64,000 bases of DNA from Heyndrickxia vini (lineage in GTDB: Bacteria; Bacillota; Bacilli; Bacillales; Bacillaceae_C): NCBI RefSeq assembly GCF_016772275.1, contig NZ_CP065425.1:1616653-1680652 (forward strand), read 5' to 3'. The stretch's first letter is position 1, and each line of letters begins with the position of its first letter. The position numbers and the translations under genes are program-made. Under the pieces are notes generated by a model. The model was given only the letters and a program-made list of their open reading frames with translations, searched no databases and was not told the origin of the DNA. Of the stretch, positions 56,888 through 64,000 are shown piece after piece.

Positions 56888-59800
56888 TAAATACTCCAAC
56901 GGCGGGATTAAAATCTCGTGAATTGCTGGAACACCCTTAGAGCTTTATCAACCACAACGTGACTGGTAACGGTGAGCGTGAAGGTTTAAAAATGATAAGG
57001 ATTGGGCAATCAGCAGCGAAGCATTTCTGGAAACGGAGATGAACGTTCAACGACTATTGAAACTCCCTAATTCTAACTAAAAACATAAAAAGAGTGTGAA
57101 TTAAATGTAAGAAATGGGAGGAGTAAATCATATGGTATGGAGACGACCTTATGAGGCGCGAGACAAGGAAGAGTTAATTGGAAAAATTATATATCTCCAT
57201 AAACAAGGGGTTAGCAAGGTGGATATTGCTTCGAATCTTTCTTCCTTGATAAGATAGTCTGATCTCATGTGAAAGCATGAGAGCTAGGCAGAAATGACCT
57301 GGCCACTCTTAGCCAGAGTGTAACAAACAAGCGTGGAGCTCAAATGATAATGCTAGCGGATTAAAAAGATGCACTAGTCCGCGTCGTTCAGAAAATGAAC
57401 GACTAGAAAATCGGGTGAATTGCGGGGAAATCCTCAGAGACTTACAAGCTACAACGTGACTGGAAACGGTGGGCGTGAATGCTATAAAAATTGTGAGTAT
57501 TGGACAATCTGCAGCCAAGCGTCATAGGGCACAGGTAATGGCGAAGGTTCAACGACTAGAGGTTGAGTCCCAACAATAAAACCTCATAAGCGCCCGGCCC
57601 CTAACGGTTCATGCTGAGGGTGATGATATAGTCTAGTCCGTTTTGCAAAAGCAGAGTAAATATCCTGAAAGGGACGGTAATGTACGTGGCATCCGGACAT
57701 CATTGAATTTATTATTTCGAAGATGCAAAATCCAAGAATTTTACGATTCTTAATTGAAAATACAAAAGATGAAACGATTAAAAAACTAGCGAAAAACAAA
57801 TTGAAGTTTACGCCTTTGTCCATGCAAGAAATTGCGATGTACCAAGGAATTATAAACTATAAAAATATTCCTGGGTACGGCGGTTTTAGTGAAGGAATTT
57901 TAGCCGATGCAGAAGAAAAATTATGTGAAGGTGGAACATATTCGGTTCATAATCCTGAATTTTTGACAGGTGCAAATATTTCTGTTTGTTTAACAAAAGA
58001 CTTTATGGACGCTGTTGAAAATAATGAAGACTATGAATTACGTTTCCCTGATGTAGAAAATTATAATGCGGAACAAATGGAAATTTATAATACTGAATGG
58101 CAAAACATTGGCGATGTTCGTGAATGGGAAAAACTTGGACATAAAGTAAGAACATATCGCAAAATTAAAGCACAAGAATTATGGAATTTAATTAATATTT
58201 GTGCAACCTATTCAGCAGAACCTGGAATTTTCTTCATCGACAATGCTAACGAAATGACAAATGCAGTCAGTTATGGTCAAAAAGTAGTAGCGACAAATCC
58301 ATGTGGAGAACAAGTGCGAAAGGTAGCATAAAAATCATTACCTAAAAGAGGTGAGAGATTAGGATAACATCTCTCTGGACAGCCGACTTACTTGGATGGA
58401 GAAATACCACCGGGGACAATAGCATGTCGGAAAAGCGGAAGAAGGAAGTAAACTGCGAGAAGCCTTCGTTCTGCGAGTCCAAGTTCTATATGGCTAAAGC
58501 TAAACTGCCTTAATCCTAGATTCTTCGCTCGAACCGCAGAGAGTCTCATACTTCGCAGTTAAAATGAGATTGTGCTTGAGTTACCATGATTGGTTGTTCG
58601 TCAAGGTAAATATCCTCCTAAGCACCGGAGCGCGATAAGTGTGATAAGAATCGAACGGGAAGCCTAAGTAGAACCAGTGATTATTATAGTGAACCTTTGA
58701 TTCTTCGCTAGGAACGTCGAAAGACTATGGAATACATGTTACACCCTAAAAGTGAAACCTCTGTGATTCCTGAATATCTATTAGCGGAGAACGGAGCTGT
58801 CATAGTAGTCCGAGGAACCTGAGATAACAGGTATTGCCGTAAATCGGAAGCGGGAAAGCCGCCCACACATATATGGAAGCATATATGACACCCGACCTAA
58901 TCAGTCATTATGGGTGCTGGCGAAGGACAGCAGGTTAAAGTAGATACAAAACATTGGGGAGGTATGCGAAATGCAAAAAGCTGAAACAGTGTTAGGTATC
59001 GTCGAGAGTAAATCAAAATCTGACAAACATTATAAATTCGATAGACTATATCGAAACTTATTTAACCCAGACTTTTACCTTCAAGCATATGGAAAGATAT
59101 ATGCAAAAGAAGGGAACATGACTAAAGGCACTGACGAAGAAACAATAGATGGTTTTGGAATGAAGAAAGTAAATGAAGTTATTGAACTCATGAAAAACGA
59201 ACAATATCATTTCAAACCAGTAAGACGAGTTTACATTCCTAAAAGGGATGGTTCAAAAAGACCTTTAGGAATTCCTAGCTTTTATGACAAATTGATTCAA
59301 GAAATTAGCCGAAGTATTCTCGAAGCCATTTACGAACCGAAATTTAGTAAAAGCTCACATGGATTTAGACCTAACAGAAGTTGTCACACAGCTTTAAAAC
59401 AGGTAAAAAGAGAGTGGACAGGTATCAAATGGGTCATCGAAGGAGACATTAAAGGATTTTTCGATAACATTAACCATGAAACCTTACTAAATATCCTAAA
59501 TGAGAATATACATGATGGACGGTTCTTAGAACTAATTAAACGTATGTTAGAAGCAGGGTATATGGAGGATTGGGTATTTCAGAAAACATACTCAGGAACA
59601 CCCCAAGGCGGAATAATAAGCCCTATACTGGCTAACATTTATTTAAATAAACTGGATGAGTTCGTAGAGAATGTTCTGATACCTAAATACGAAACGAACA
59701 AAAAGAAGCGGAAAATGAATCCAATATACAATCGCATTAACGGAAAAATGGTAAGACTCTCGAAGAAAATAGACGACCTTAAAAGTTCCGACCCTATAAG

Positions 59801-62386
59801 GCAAGAACTTATCAATGAGTATCAGCTATTAGAAATCGAAAGACGTAACCATAAAGTTCTTGATGAAATGGATTCAGATTTCGTTAGAGTAAAATATGTT
59901 CGTTACGCAGATGACTTTATCATAGGAGTTATAGGAAGCAAGGAATTAACAGAGCAAATAAAGAGGGAAGTTGCGGAATTTCTAACAACTGAACTAAAGC
60001 TCACCTTAAGCGAAGAAAAAACGCTTATCACAAACTTCAAAAATCCAGTAAAATTCCTTGGATATGAAATGTATATACATGACTCCAACACATACCTTGT
60101 CAAGAAATCAAATGGACGCATCTCGAGAGCGGTAAACGGAATACCAAGGCTAATGGTACCGAGAGAAGCAATAACGAGAAAGCTAGAGAGATTTACTCGA
60201 AATGGCAAAGCGGTTCATCGGAAAGAATTAACGAATCTAGACATAGCGGAAATCGTTAGTATTTACGCTTCAGAAGTAAGAGGGTTATATAATTACTACC
60301 GAATGGCAGATAATGTTGCTAACCAAATGAATCGATTCAAACATTATCACCGAACCAGCTTAGTCAAAACAATTGCAGTTAAAATGCGAAAGTCAGTCGC
60401 TAAAGTCAGACAAAAATATGAGGTTGATGGAACAATCGGGATTGTCATCAAACGCAAAGCACCAAAAGACGACTTAATCTATAAATACTACAACGATGGT
60501 TTTAGTAAAAACGATTATGTCGGAAACGCCAATGATTCAGACGACCAACTTCCAAATGTAAACAAATATAGCGGAAGAAATGGTATAGTCAAAAGGTTAA
60601 TGGCTAATAAGTGTGAAATTTGCGAAACTGATGATACAGACGAAAGTTACGAAGTCCATCACGTGAGAAAATTAAAAGACCTCAAAAAGAAATACAAAGA
60701 CAAGAAACCTCCATTCTGGGTGGAGATGATGATATCAAGAAATCGTAAAACACTTGTTTTGTGCAAATCATGTCATATTAAACTGCACAAAAACAAGCTG
60801 TAAAGTTAAGAGTTTGTCAGAACTCGATGAAATTTAACTGAGAGAGCCGTATGCGGGGAAACTTGCACGTACGGTTCGTAGGGGGAGGTCGGAAAAAGTG
60901 GTAGCTATACCAACTCGTCCGTCTTCTACCCGACCCTCTTGCACCATATTCTGTCTGTAATTTAGCTGCTATAAACTTAGCGCAAATGGCAGATAAGGAA
61001 AATAAAACAGTTGATTTAGAAAAATTAAAACGTACAGTTGAAATCGGTGTACGCCTTCAGGACAATGTTATAAATGCCACTCCATATTTCTTAGAAGAAA
61101 ATAAAAAGCAAGCACTTGGCGAGCGTCGAGTTGGTCTCGGGGTCATGGGCCTTGCAGATTTACTGATCTATTGTGAGAAAGAATATGGTTCAGAAGAAGG
61201 CAACCAATTAGTTGATAAAGTAATGGAGACGATCGCGACAACTGCTTATCGTACATCAATCGAATTAGCAAAGGAAAAAGGTAGCTTCCCATTTTTACAA
61301 GGGGAGACTGAAGAAGAGACAATTCGTTTGCGTGAAGCGTTTATCCGAACTGGATTTATGAAAAAAATGCCGGAGGATATCCGTCAATCGATAGTAGAAA
61401 ACGGTATTAGAAATTCTCATTTGCTAACTGTTGCTCCAACGGGTAAACATATTGCCCCCAGTGTTCGTAAGGATGCTGCGTAAACTTAGCTATATGCGGG
61501 AAACTCTGGCGAATCTCTTACTACCTAGTCTTGCCAACGATTATTTAGGTAAAAAGGTAAGAGTGTTGGTTTTATAACCTACCAGACAATCCGCAGGGAA
61601 GTCGTGGCTGACCCCTCAACGACTACATGCTAGGCAACCATTTTAATTATGGAAACTTCATTCTATATTAAAATAAAGGAAACAAAAATGGTTGATGATA
61701 TAGTCTGACCCATATGGCGACATATGGAGCGGGTACTAATAATCCCGCCCTCTATATTGATATAGAGAGTAACAAAAGTGAGTACAGGAACAATGGTTGG
61801 CGTTTCAACAGGACTCGAGCCTTACTATTCATTCTCCTATTTCCGCAGCGGTCGACTCGGAAAGTTTATTGAGGTGAAGGCCGATATCGTTCAAGAATAT
61901 TTAGATCAGCATCCAGAAGCAAATCCGGACAATCTGCCAAACTGGTTTATTGCTGCAATGGATCTTGCCCCTGAAGCACATGCTGACGTTCAATGTGTTA
62001 TTCAACGTTGGATTGACAGTTCGATAAGTAAAACGGTTAATGCCCCTAAGGGATATAGTGTAGACCAGGTTGAAAAAGTCTACGAGCGCCTTTACCGTGG
62101 TGGTGCAAAGGGCGGTACCGTCTATGTAGATGGTTCCCGCGATACACAAGTACTAACTTTAAAGGCGGAAGAAAATACAACTGAGCAATTATCGATGTTT
62201 GATGATGAAAAAGAAAAACAGCATGTAGTACTTGTTGACACAATTAGTGACCTTCGTTCTACTAGTGTTACTATTGGATCCGAAGTTGGTAACACTTGCC
62301 CGGTATGTCGTAAAGGTCAAGTTGAAGAAATCGGTGGTTGCAATACATGTACTAACTGCGGAGCACAACTAAGGTGCGGTTTGTAG
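56099..62386 (+). CDS. nrdJ: Adenosylcobalamin-dependent ribonucleotide reductase NrdJ, split by four introns
   Basis: The spliced gene joins 56099-56887, 57332-57361, 57687-58313, 60935-61444 and 61781-62386, giving 853 residues, all junctions in phase 0. Class II RNR motifs cross the junctions: VEQGGSR|RGAQMIMLAD|WHPDIIEF; NPCGEQ|PLAPYSVCNLAAINL (NPCGE holds the catalytic Cys and Glu); and LLTVAPTG|STGTMVGVSTGLEP. The C-terminus has two CxxC pairs (CPVCRKG, CTNCGAQ) that reload the active-site disulfide. The enzyme makes deoxyribonucleotides using a B12 radical. The site AGAAGGAG precedes the ATG. Unspliced mRNA yields only truncated products, so function depends on splicing of all four introns. 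Homology and junctions are very strong; splicing itself is inferred. Confidence 0.95.
56888..57331 (+). ncRNA. Group I intron 1 in nrdJ
   Basis: A 444-nt group I ribozyme. P1: exon ATCCCGT pairs with GCGGGAT (56911-56917 region) with a terminal U-G wobble at the splice site. P10: intron CTCCA (56894-56898) pairs with exon 2 TGGAG. Core: P element AATTGCTGGA (about 56920), Q GGGCAATCAGCAGC (about 57004), R GTTCAACGACTA (about 57045), S AAGATAGTCTGATC (57251-57264); R GACTA pairs with S TAGTC (P7). The last base is G (57331). Subgroup IA-like by core words. It carries a 41-codon ORF. Confidence 0.93.
57132..57257 (+). CDS. Small ORF in group I intron 1, HTH-like; possible endonuclease remnant
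   Basis: A 41-residue ORF starts at ATG 57132 with GGGAGG 11 bases upstream. The product MVWRRPYEARDKEELIG continues to LHKQGVSKVDIASNLSSL, which reads like a helix-turn-helix of the kind at the end of intron-encoded HNH endonucleases. No catalytic motif is present. It lies between R and S, where group I introns carry homing-endonuclease genes. It is either a deletion remnant or a chance ORF with a good site; its stop lies in the S element. Confidence 0.5.
   Translation: MVWRRPYEARDKEELIGKIIYLHKQGVSKVDIASNLSSLIR
57332..57361 (+). CDS. nrdJ: nrdJ exon 2 (30-nt micro-exon)
   Basis: Ten codons, CGT GGA GCT CAA ATG ATA ATG CTA GCG GAT, encode RGAQMIMLAD, the expected NrdJ sequence between GGSR and WHPD. 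Its first bases pair in P10 of intron 1 and its last six bases (GCGGAT) pair in P1 of intron 2, so nearly the whole exon is used as splicing substrate by two ribozymes. Confidence 0.95.
57362..57686 (+). ncRNA. Group I intron 2 in nrdJ
   Basis: A 325-nt group I ribozyme without ORF. P1: exon GCGGAT pairs with GTCCGC (57377-57382) with the U-G wobble at the junction. P10: GATGC (57368-57372) pairs with GCATC of exon 3. Core: P AATTGCGGGGAAATCC (about 57418), Q GGACAATCTGCAGCCAAG (57502-57519), R GTTCAACGACTAGA (about 57547), S GATGATATAGTCTAGTCC (57622-57639). Ends in G at 57686. The P-to-Q region is closely similar to intron 1 (for example ACAACGTGACTGG and CAGC-AAGC words), showing common origin. 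Confidence 0.94.
57687..58313 (+). CDS. nrdJ: nrdJ exon 3
   Basis: 209 codons from TGG CAT CCG GAC (WHPD) to AAT CCA TGT GGA GAA CAA (NPCGEQ). Carries KTYR-like VRTYRKIKAQELWNLI and the catalytic NPCGE motif at its end. Its last 12 bases are the intron-binding sites IBS2 (TGTGGA) and IBS1 (GAACAA) of the group II intron. Unspliced reading continues VRKVA and stops. Confidence 0.95.
58971..60803 (+). CDS. ltrA: Group II intron reverse transcriptase/maturase with HNH domain (LtrA type)
   Basis: A 610-residue intron-encoded protein. RT motifs in order: RPLGIPSFYDKLIQE, HGFRPNRSCHTAL, VIEGDIKGFFDNI, GTPQGGIISPILANIYLN, the active site VRYADDFIIG (YADD about 312-315) and KFLGYEM. A maturase X domain follows (VSIYASEVRGLYNYYRMADN). 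The C-terminus has an HNH endonuclease: CEIC, YEVHHVRKL and LVLCKSCHIKLHK. It should assist splicing and retrohoming of its intron. GGGGAGG precedes the ATG. No frameshift or missing motif is seen. Confidence 0.97.
   Translation: MQKAETVLGIVESKSKSDKHYKFDRLYRNLFNPDFYLQAYGKIYAKEGNMTKGTDEETIDGFGMKKVNEVIELMKNEQYHFKPVRRVYIPKRDGSKRPLGIPSFYDKLIQEISRSILEAIYEPKFSKSSHGFRPNRSCHTALKQVKREWTGIKWVIEGDIKGFFDNINHETLLNILNENIHDGRFLELIKRMLEAGYMEDWVFQKTYSGTPQGGIISPILANIYLNKLDEFVENVLIPKYETNKKKRKMNPIYNRINGKMVRLSKKIDDLKSSDPIRQELINEYQLLEIERRNHKVLDEMDSDFVRVKYVRYADDFIIGVIGSKELTEQIKREVAEFLTTELKLTLSEEKTLITNFKNPVKFLGYEMYIHDSNTYLVKKSNGRISRAVNGIPRLMVPREAITRKLERFTRNGKAVHRKELTNLDIAEIVSIYASEVRGLYNYYRMADNVANQMNRFKHYHRTSLVKTIAVKMRKSVAKVRQKYEVDGTIGIVIKRKAPKDDLIYKYYNDGFSKNDYVGNANDSDDQLPNVNKYSGRNGIVKRLMANKCEICETDDTDESYEVHHVRKLKDLKKKYKDKKPPFWVEMMISRNRKTLVLCKSCHIKLHKNKL
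60844..60877 (+). ncRNA. Group II intron domain V
   Basis: The 34-nt catalytic hairpin: GAGCCGTATGC ... GAAA ... GCACGTACGGTTC, with the AGC triad in the 5' strand and a GAAA tetraloop-type tip. Its position 57 bases before the 3' splice site leaves room for domain VI. Confidence 0.95.
60935..61444 (+). CDS. nrdJ: nrdJ exon 4
   Basis: 170 codons from CCT CTT GCA CCA (PLAPYSVCNLAAINL) to CCA ACG GGT (APTG). Contains RRVGLGVMGLADLL and RNSHLLTVAPTG. Unspliced reading runs KHIAPSVRKDAA and stops. Its final GGGT forms P1 with GCCC of intron 4. Confidence 0.95.
61445..61780 (+). ncRNA. Group I intron 4 in nrdJ
   Basis: A 336-nt group I ribozyme. P1: exon GGGT pairs with GCCC (about 61454) with terminal U-G. 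Core: P ATGCGGGAAACTC (about 61493), Q CAGACAATCCGCAGGGAAG (61583-61601), R CTCAACGACTACATGC (about 61615), S GATGATATAGTCTGACCC (61694-61711); R GACTA pairs with S TAGTC. Ends in G at 61780, directly before AGT ACA GGA (STG). Less similar to introns 1 and 2 outside the core. No ORF. P10 is not obvious. Confidence 0.92.
61781..62386 (+). CDS. nrdJ: nrdJ exon 5
   Basis: 201 codons plus TAG, starting AGT ACA GGA ACA ATG (STGTM), in frame with exon 4. Carries VSTGLEPYYSFSYFRSGRLGKFIE, KGYSVDQVEKVYERLYRGGAKGG and the C-terminal cysteine pairs CPVC and CTNC of class II RNR. Confidence 0.95.
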   Translation, partial: STGTMVGVSTGLEPYYSFSYFRSGRLGKFIEVKADIVQEYLDQHPEANPDNLPNWFIAAMDLAPEAHADVQCVIQRWIDSSISKTVNAPKGYSVDQVEKVYERLYRGGAKGGTVYVDGSRDTQVLTLKAEENTTEQLSMFDDEKEKQHVVLVDTISDLRSTSVTIGSEVGNTCPVCRKGQVEEIGGCNTCTNCGAQLRCGL

Positions 62387-62438
62387 ACTTAAAATAAAGT
62401 TTGTTTTGATCGTTTGTAAAAAAGTTGCACCGTTTTAT

Positions 62439-62472
62439 CCCTTTGGATATGTATTGTCCAAAGGGTTTTTTT
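62439..62472 (+). terminator. Terminator after nrdJ
   Basis: A perfect 9-bp stem CCCTTTGGA/TCCAAAGGG with a 9-base loop and T7. Confidence 0.9.
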
Positions 62473-62735
62473 ATCGTAAAAATAACAAATGATCTTTCCG
62501 TAACAGACTCAATTCTGTAGCAAGAAATATGCCCATATTAATGTATTGGGCTTGATTAACGGAACTTCACATAGTTAAACTTTGGAAGAGATTGTGAAAT
62601 GAAGGGAAATAAGATTTCAATATTGGGAATCTGCCATTTTCGTTTCAATCTTCCATAAAGAATAGTTTCCTGCCGGAAAAAATCCATTGTTGTAAACTTC
62701 CATCTGTTTGCGTAATTTTTTGGTGTTATTTCGCA

Positions 62736-62846
62736 GCTTTAACTCCCATTTTTTTGTCTTTCATAATTTTTGGTAGAAAACCCACGGCTTTAACTCCCAT
62801 TTTTTCTTCTTTCGTATATTTTGGTAGAAAACCCACGGCTTTAACT
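62736..62846. repeat. 51-bp direct tandem repeat upstream of yqhO
   Basis: Two copies (62736-62786 and 62787-62837) and the start of a third (62838-62846) of a 51-bp unit beginning GCTTTAACTCCCATTTTTT and ending TTTTGGTAGAAAACCCACGG. A degenerate earlier copy (TTTTTTGGTGTTATTTCGCA) precedes them. No ORF spans it. The rest of the gap 62473-62735 and 62850-62930 has no recognisable gene. Confidence 0.85.
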
Positions 62847-62946
62847 AAGATACAAAAACCCGATCACTTTTTCATTTTCTGTTCTAATTTCCATGTTTCC
62901 ATCTTAAAAATATAACATGAGGATCGACATCAAAGGAGATGCGAAC

Positions 62947-63837
62947 ATGGATATAGATGGAGTGTTTTCAGGAGGTGGCATAAAAGGTTTAGCACTAATT
63001 GGTGCTTATGAAGAATTAGAATCACAAGGTTTTACATTTAATCGTGTAGCAGGGACAAGTGCGGGATCAATTATAGCTGGTTTCATTGCAGCTGGTTACT
63101 CTAGCCAAGAAATGAAAAGTTTATTTTCACACGTTCCATATGAAAATTTATTGGATTCATGGAAAACGTGGATACCTATTCCAAAACAAATTTCAAAATG
63201 GATTTTTCTGTATTGGCGTTTAGGTCTGTACAAAGGGAAGGCGTTAGAGGATTGGTTGCGTGAGATGTTAGCGGCAAAAGGAGTTTATACGTTTGCAGAC
63301 TTGCCGAAAGATTCATTAAAAGTTGTTGCATCCGATTTAAGTAATGGACGTCTGCTTGTTCTTCCTGATGATCTTATTCAATATGGCATACCAATTGAAA
63401 GTTTTCCTGTTGCAAGAGCAATCCGGATGAGCTGCAGCATTCCGTATTTTTTTGAACCTGTGAAATTAAAAAGTTTAGAAGGAATAAGTGTCATAGCAGA
63501 TGGGGGTGTTTTAAGTAATTTTCCAATGTGGATTTTCGTAAATAATGAAACAAAAAAAATACGGCCAGTTGTTGGCGTATCTCTAAGTTATGATTTAAAA
63601 GAGCACCCAAAACATAAGATAAAAAACGGAATACAATTATTTAATGCATTATTTGAAACGATGAAGGAAGCGCATGATTCAAGATATATATCAAGAAAAC
63701 ATGAAAATGATATTATTTTTATACCTGCAAGAAACTATATCTCTACAGACTTTCAAATATCCGAAGAAAAAAAAGACGCCCTTATCGAGCTAGGGCGAAT
63801 AAAAACCAAGGAATTTTTAAAAACATGGACGTACTGA
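62947..63837 (+). CDS. yqhO: Patatin-like phospholipase family protein YqhO
   Basis: A 296-residue patatin-fold protein: oxyanion motif GVFSGGGIKGLALIGAY (about 6-22), nucleophile Ser38 in GTSAG, and catalytic Asp185 in ADGG. Such enzymes hydrolyse acyl esters of lipids; the substrate here is unknown. ATG at 62947 follows AAAGGAGATG. In B. subtilis yqhO lies a few genes after yqhL; the lipM and mntR genes found there between them are not present here. Confidence 0.93.
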   Translation: MDIDGVFSGGGIKGLALIGAYEELESQGFTFNRVAGTSAGSIIAGFIAAGYSSQEMKSLFSHVPYENLLDSWKTWIPIPKQISKWIFLYWRLGLYKGKALEDWLREMLAAKGVYTFADLPKDSLKVVASDLSNGRLLVLPDDLIQYGIPIESFPVARAIRMSCSIPYFFEPVKLKSLEGISVIADGGVLSNFPMWIFVNNETKKIRPVVGVSLSYDLKEHPKHKIKNGIQLFNALFETMKEAHDSRYISRKHENDIIFIPARNYISTDFQISEEKKDALIELGRIKTKEFLKTWTY

Positions 63838-63857
63838 TCAATTAAGAAGAATCGGGG

Positions 63858-63998
63858 CTAGTATATCGCTCGATTTTTCTTTTTGCCTTTTTTTCCTTCA
63901 ATCACTGTTAATTTCGCTTGAGACTTTTTTCGTATTGGCTTTTTTAAAGCATTAATCTGACTACTTGCAGTAGCTTGTCGATTTTTTATTCGTTTTTT
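63858..63998 (-). CDS. C-terminal end of an unidentified lysine-rich protein
   Basis: An open frame enters from the right edge on the minus strand and ends in TAG. The visible 46 residues are very basic (SSQINALKKPIRKKSQAK, then LTVIEGKKGKKKNRAIY). The N-terminal part is outside the window, so no family can be named. It converges on yqhO. A short stem (AATCG/CGATT, 63850-63875) followed by T-rich DNA may end yqhO. Confidence 0.55.
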   Translation of the reverse strand, partial: KKRIKNRQATASSQINALKKPIRKKSQAKLTVIEGKKGKKKNRAIY

Positions 63999-64000
63999 CG

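Larger units (their letters stand above)
58314..60934 (+). mobile_element. Group II intron 3 in nrdJ, complete with maturase
   Basis: A 2,621-nt group II intron. The 5' end GTGCGAAAGG fits the GUGYG consensus and the 3' end is AC (AY consensus). IBS1 GAACAA (58308-58313) pairs perfectly with EBS1 TTGTTC (58594-58599). IBS2 TGTGGA (58302-58307) pairs with TTCGCA (58552-58557, two G-U) in the loop of a TCTCAT/ATGAGA hairpin, the expected EBS2 setting. G58593 beside EBS1 can pair with the first base of exon 4 (delta contact, IIA-like). Domain V is 60844-60877; domain VI has a bulged A near 60928, 7 bases from the end. The maturase ORF is in domain IV. It appears intact. Confidence 0.95.

Noticed and set aside
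57309..57823. Minus-strand ORFs within the group I introns and exon 3
   Set aside because: They lack ribosome sites and homology and overlap ribozyme core and nrdJ coding sequence on the other strand.
56099..62386. nrdJ as a pseudogene broken by stops and insertions
   Set aside because: Every break coincides with an intron boundary with the right terminal bases and pairing, the joined exons keep one frame, and conserved RNR residues run uninterrupted across the joins.
56099..62386. Inteins in nrdJ
   Set aside because: Inteins need a continuous reading frame through the insertion; each insertion here has in-frame stops and RNA-intron signatures.
62736..62846. CRISPR array
   Set aside because: The 51-bp units are directly adjacent with no variable spacers, and no cas genes are nearby.

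Overview
The window is AT-rich chromosomal DNA of an endospore-forming Bacillaceae bacterium. The basis is gene order: it follows the yqfD-to-yqhO segment of the Bacillus subtilis chromosome almost gene for gene (phoH, pgpH, ybeY, dgkA, cdd, era, yqzL, recO, ccpN, ppsR, yqxD, dnaG, rpoD, cccA, trmK, nif3, ispH, cshB, nfo, zur, ispG, sodA, pbpA, rpmG, yqgN, gluP, glcK, yqgS, comG, yqhG/H, gcvT-PA-PB, yqhL, yqhO). Strong AGGAGG-type ribosome binding sites and several TTG/GTG starts fit a low-GC Firmicute. No rRNA, tRNA, prophage, insertion sequence or CRISPR array was seen.

Layout. 1-12,345: sporulation, RNA and cell-cycle maintenance genes ending in the primase/sigma-A operon. Here ccpN and yqxD have no ATG/GTG/TTG start at the expected place; both appear to begin at ATA. 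12,392-14,831: an unidentified membrane protein and an acyl-CoA dehydrogenase (with a cre-like site) lie between rpoD and cccA. 14,952-24,720: trmK-nif3, isoprenoid genes ispH and ispG, a DEAD-box helicase, endonuclease IV and a zinc regulator with a Zur-box-like site. 24,830-33,208: DUF1189, DUF456, sodA, an MFS protein and two tandem class B penicillin-binding proteins. 33,245-43,820: ribosomal protein L33, folate metabolism, rhomboid protease, glucokinase, an LTA-synthase-like enzyme and a metallo-hydrolase. 44,042-48,243: the complete comGA-GG competence pilus operon plus yqzE. 48,291-55,675: yqhG/yqhH, then the glycine cleavage operon under a tandem glycine riboswitch, then the rhodanese yqhL. 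55,947-62,386: an adenosylcobalamin-dependent ribonucleotide reductase. 62,736-64,000: a 51-bp tandem repeat, a patatin-like protein and the end of an unidentified lysine-rich protein.

The outstanding object is the ribonucleotide reductase gene nrdJ. It looks broken into pieces, but four self-splicing introns can be placed to the nucleotide: three group I introns (444, 325 and 336 nt) and one 2,621-nt group II intron encoding a reverse transcriptase/maturase/HNH protein. Removing them joins five exons, all in phase 0, into one 853-residue protein. Exon 2 is only 30 nt (10 codons), between two related group I introns. Each intron sits in a highly conserved stretch of the enzyme. Two NrdR-box-like sites precede the gene.

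Other signals are three degenerate copies of an intergenic repeat (one supplies the stop codon of the DUF1189 gene), a long inverted repeat at the end of ppsR, and many hairpin terminators, several shared by convergent genes.
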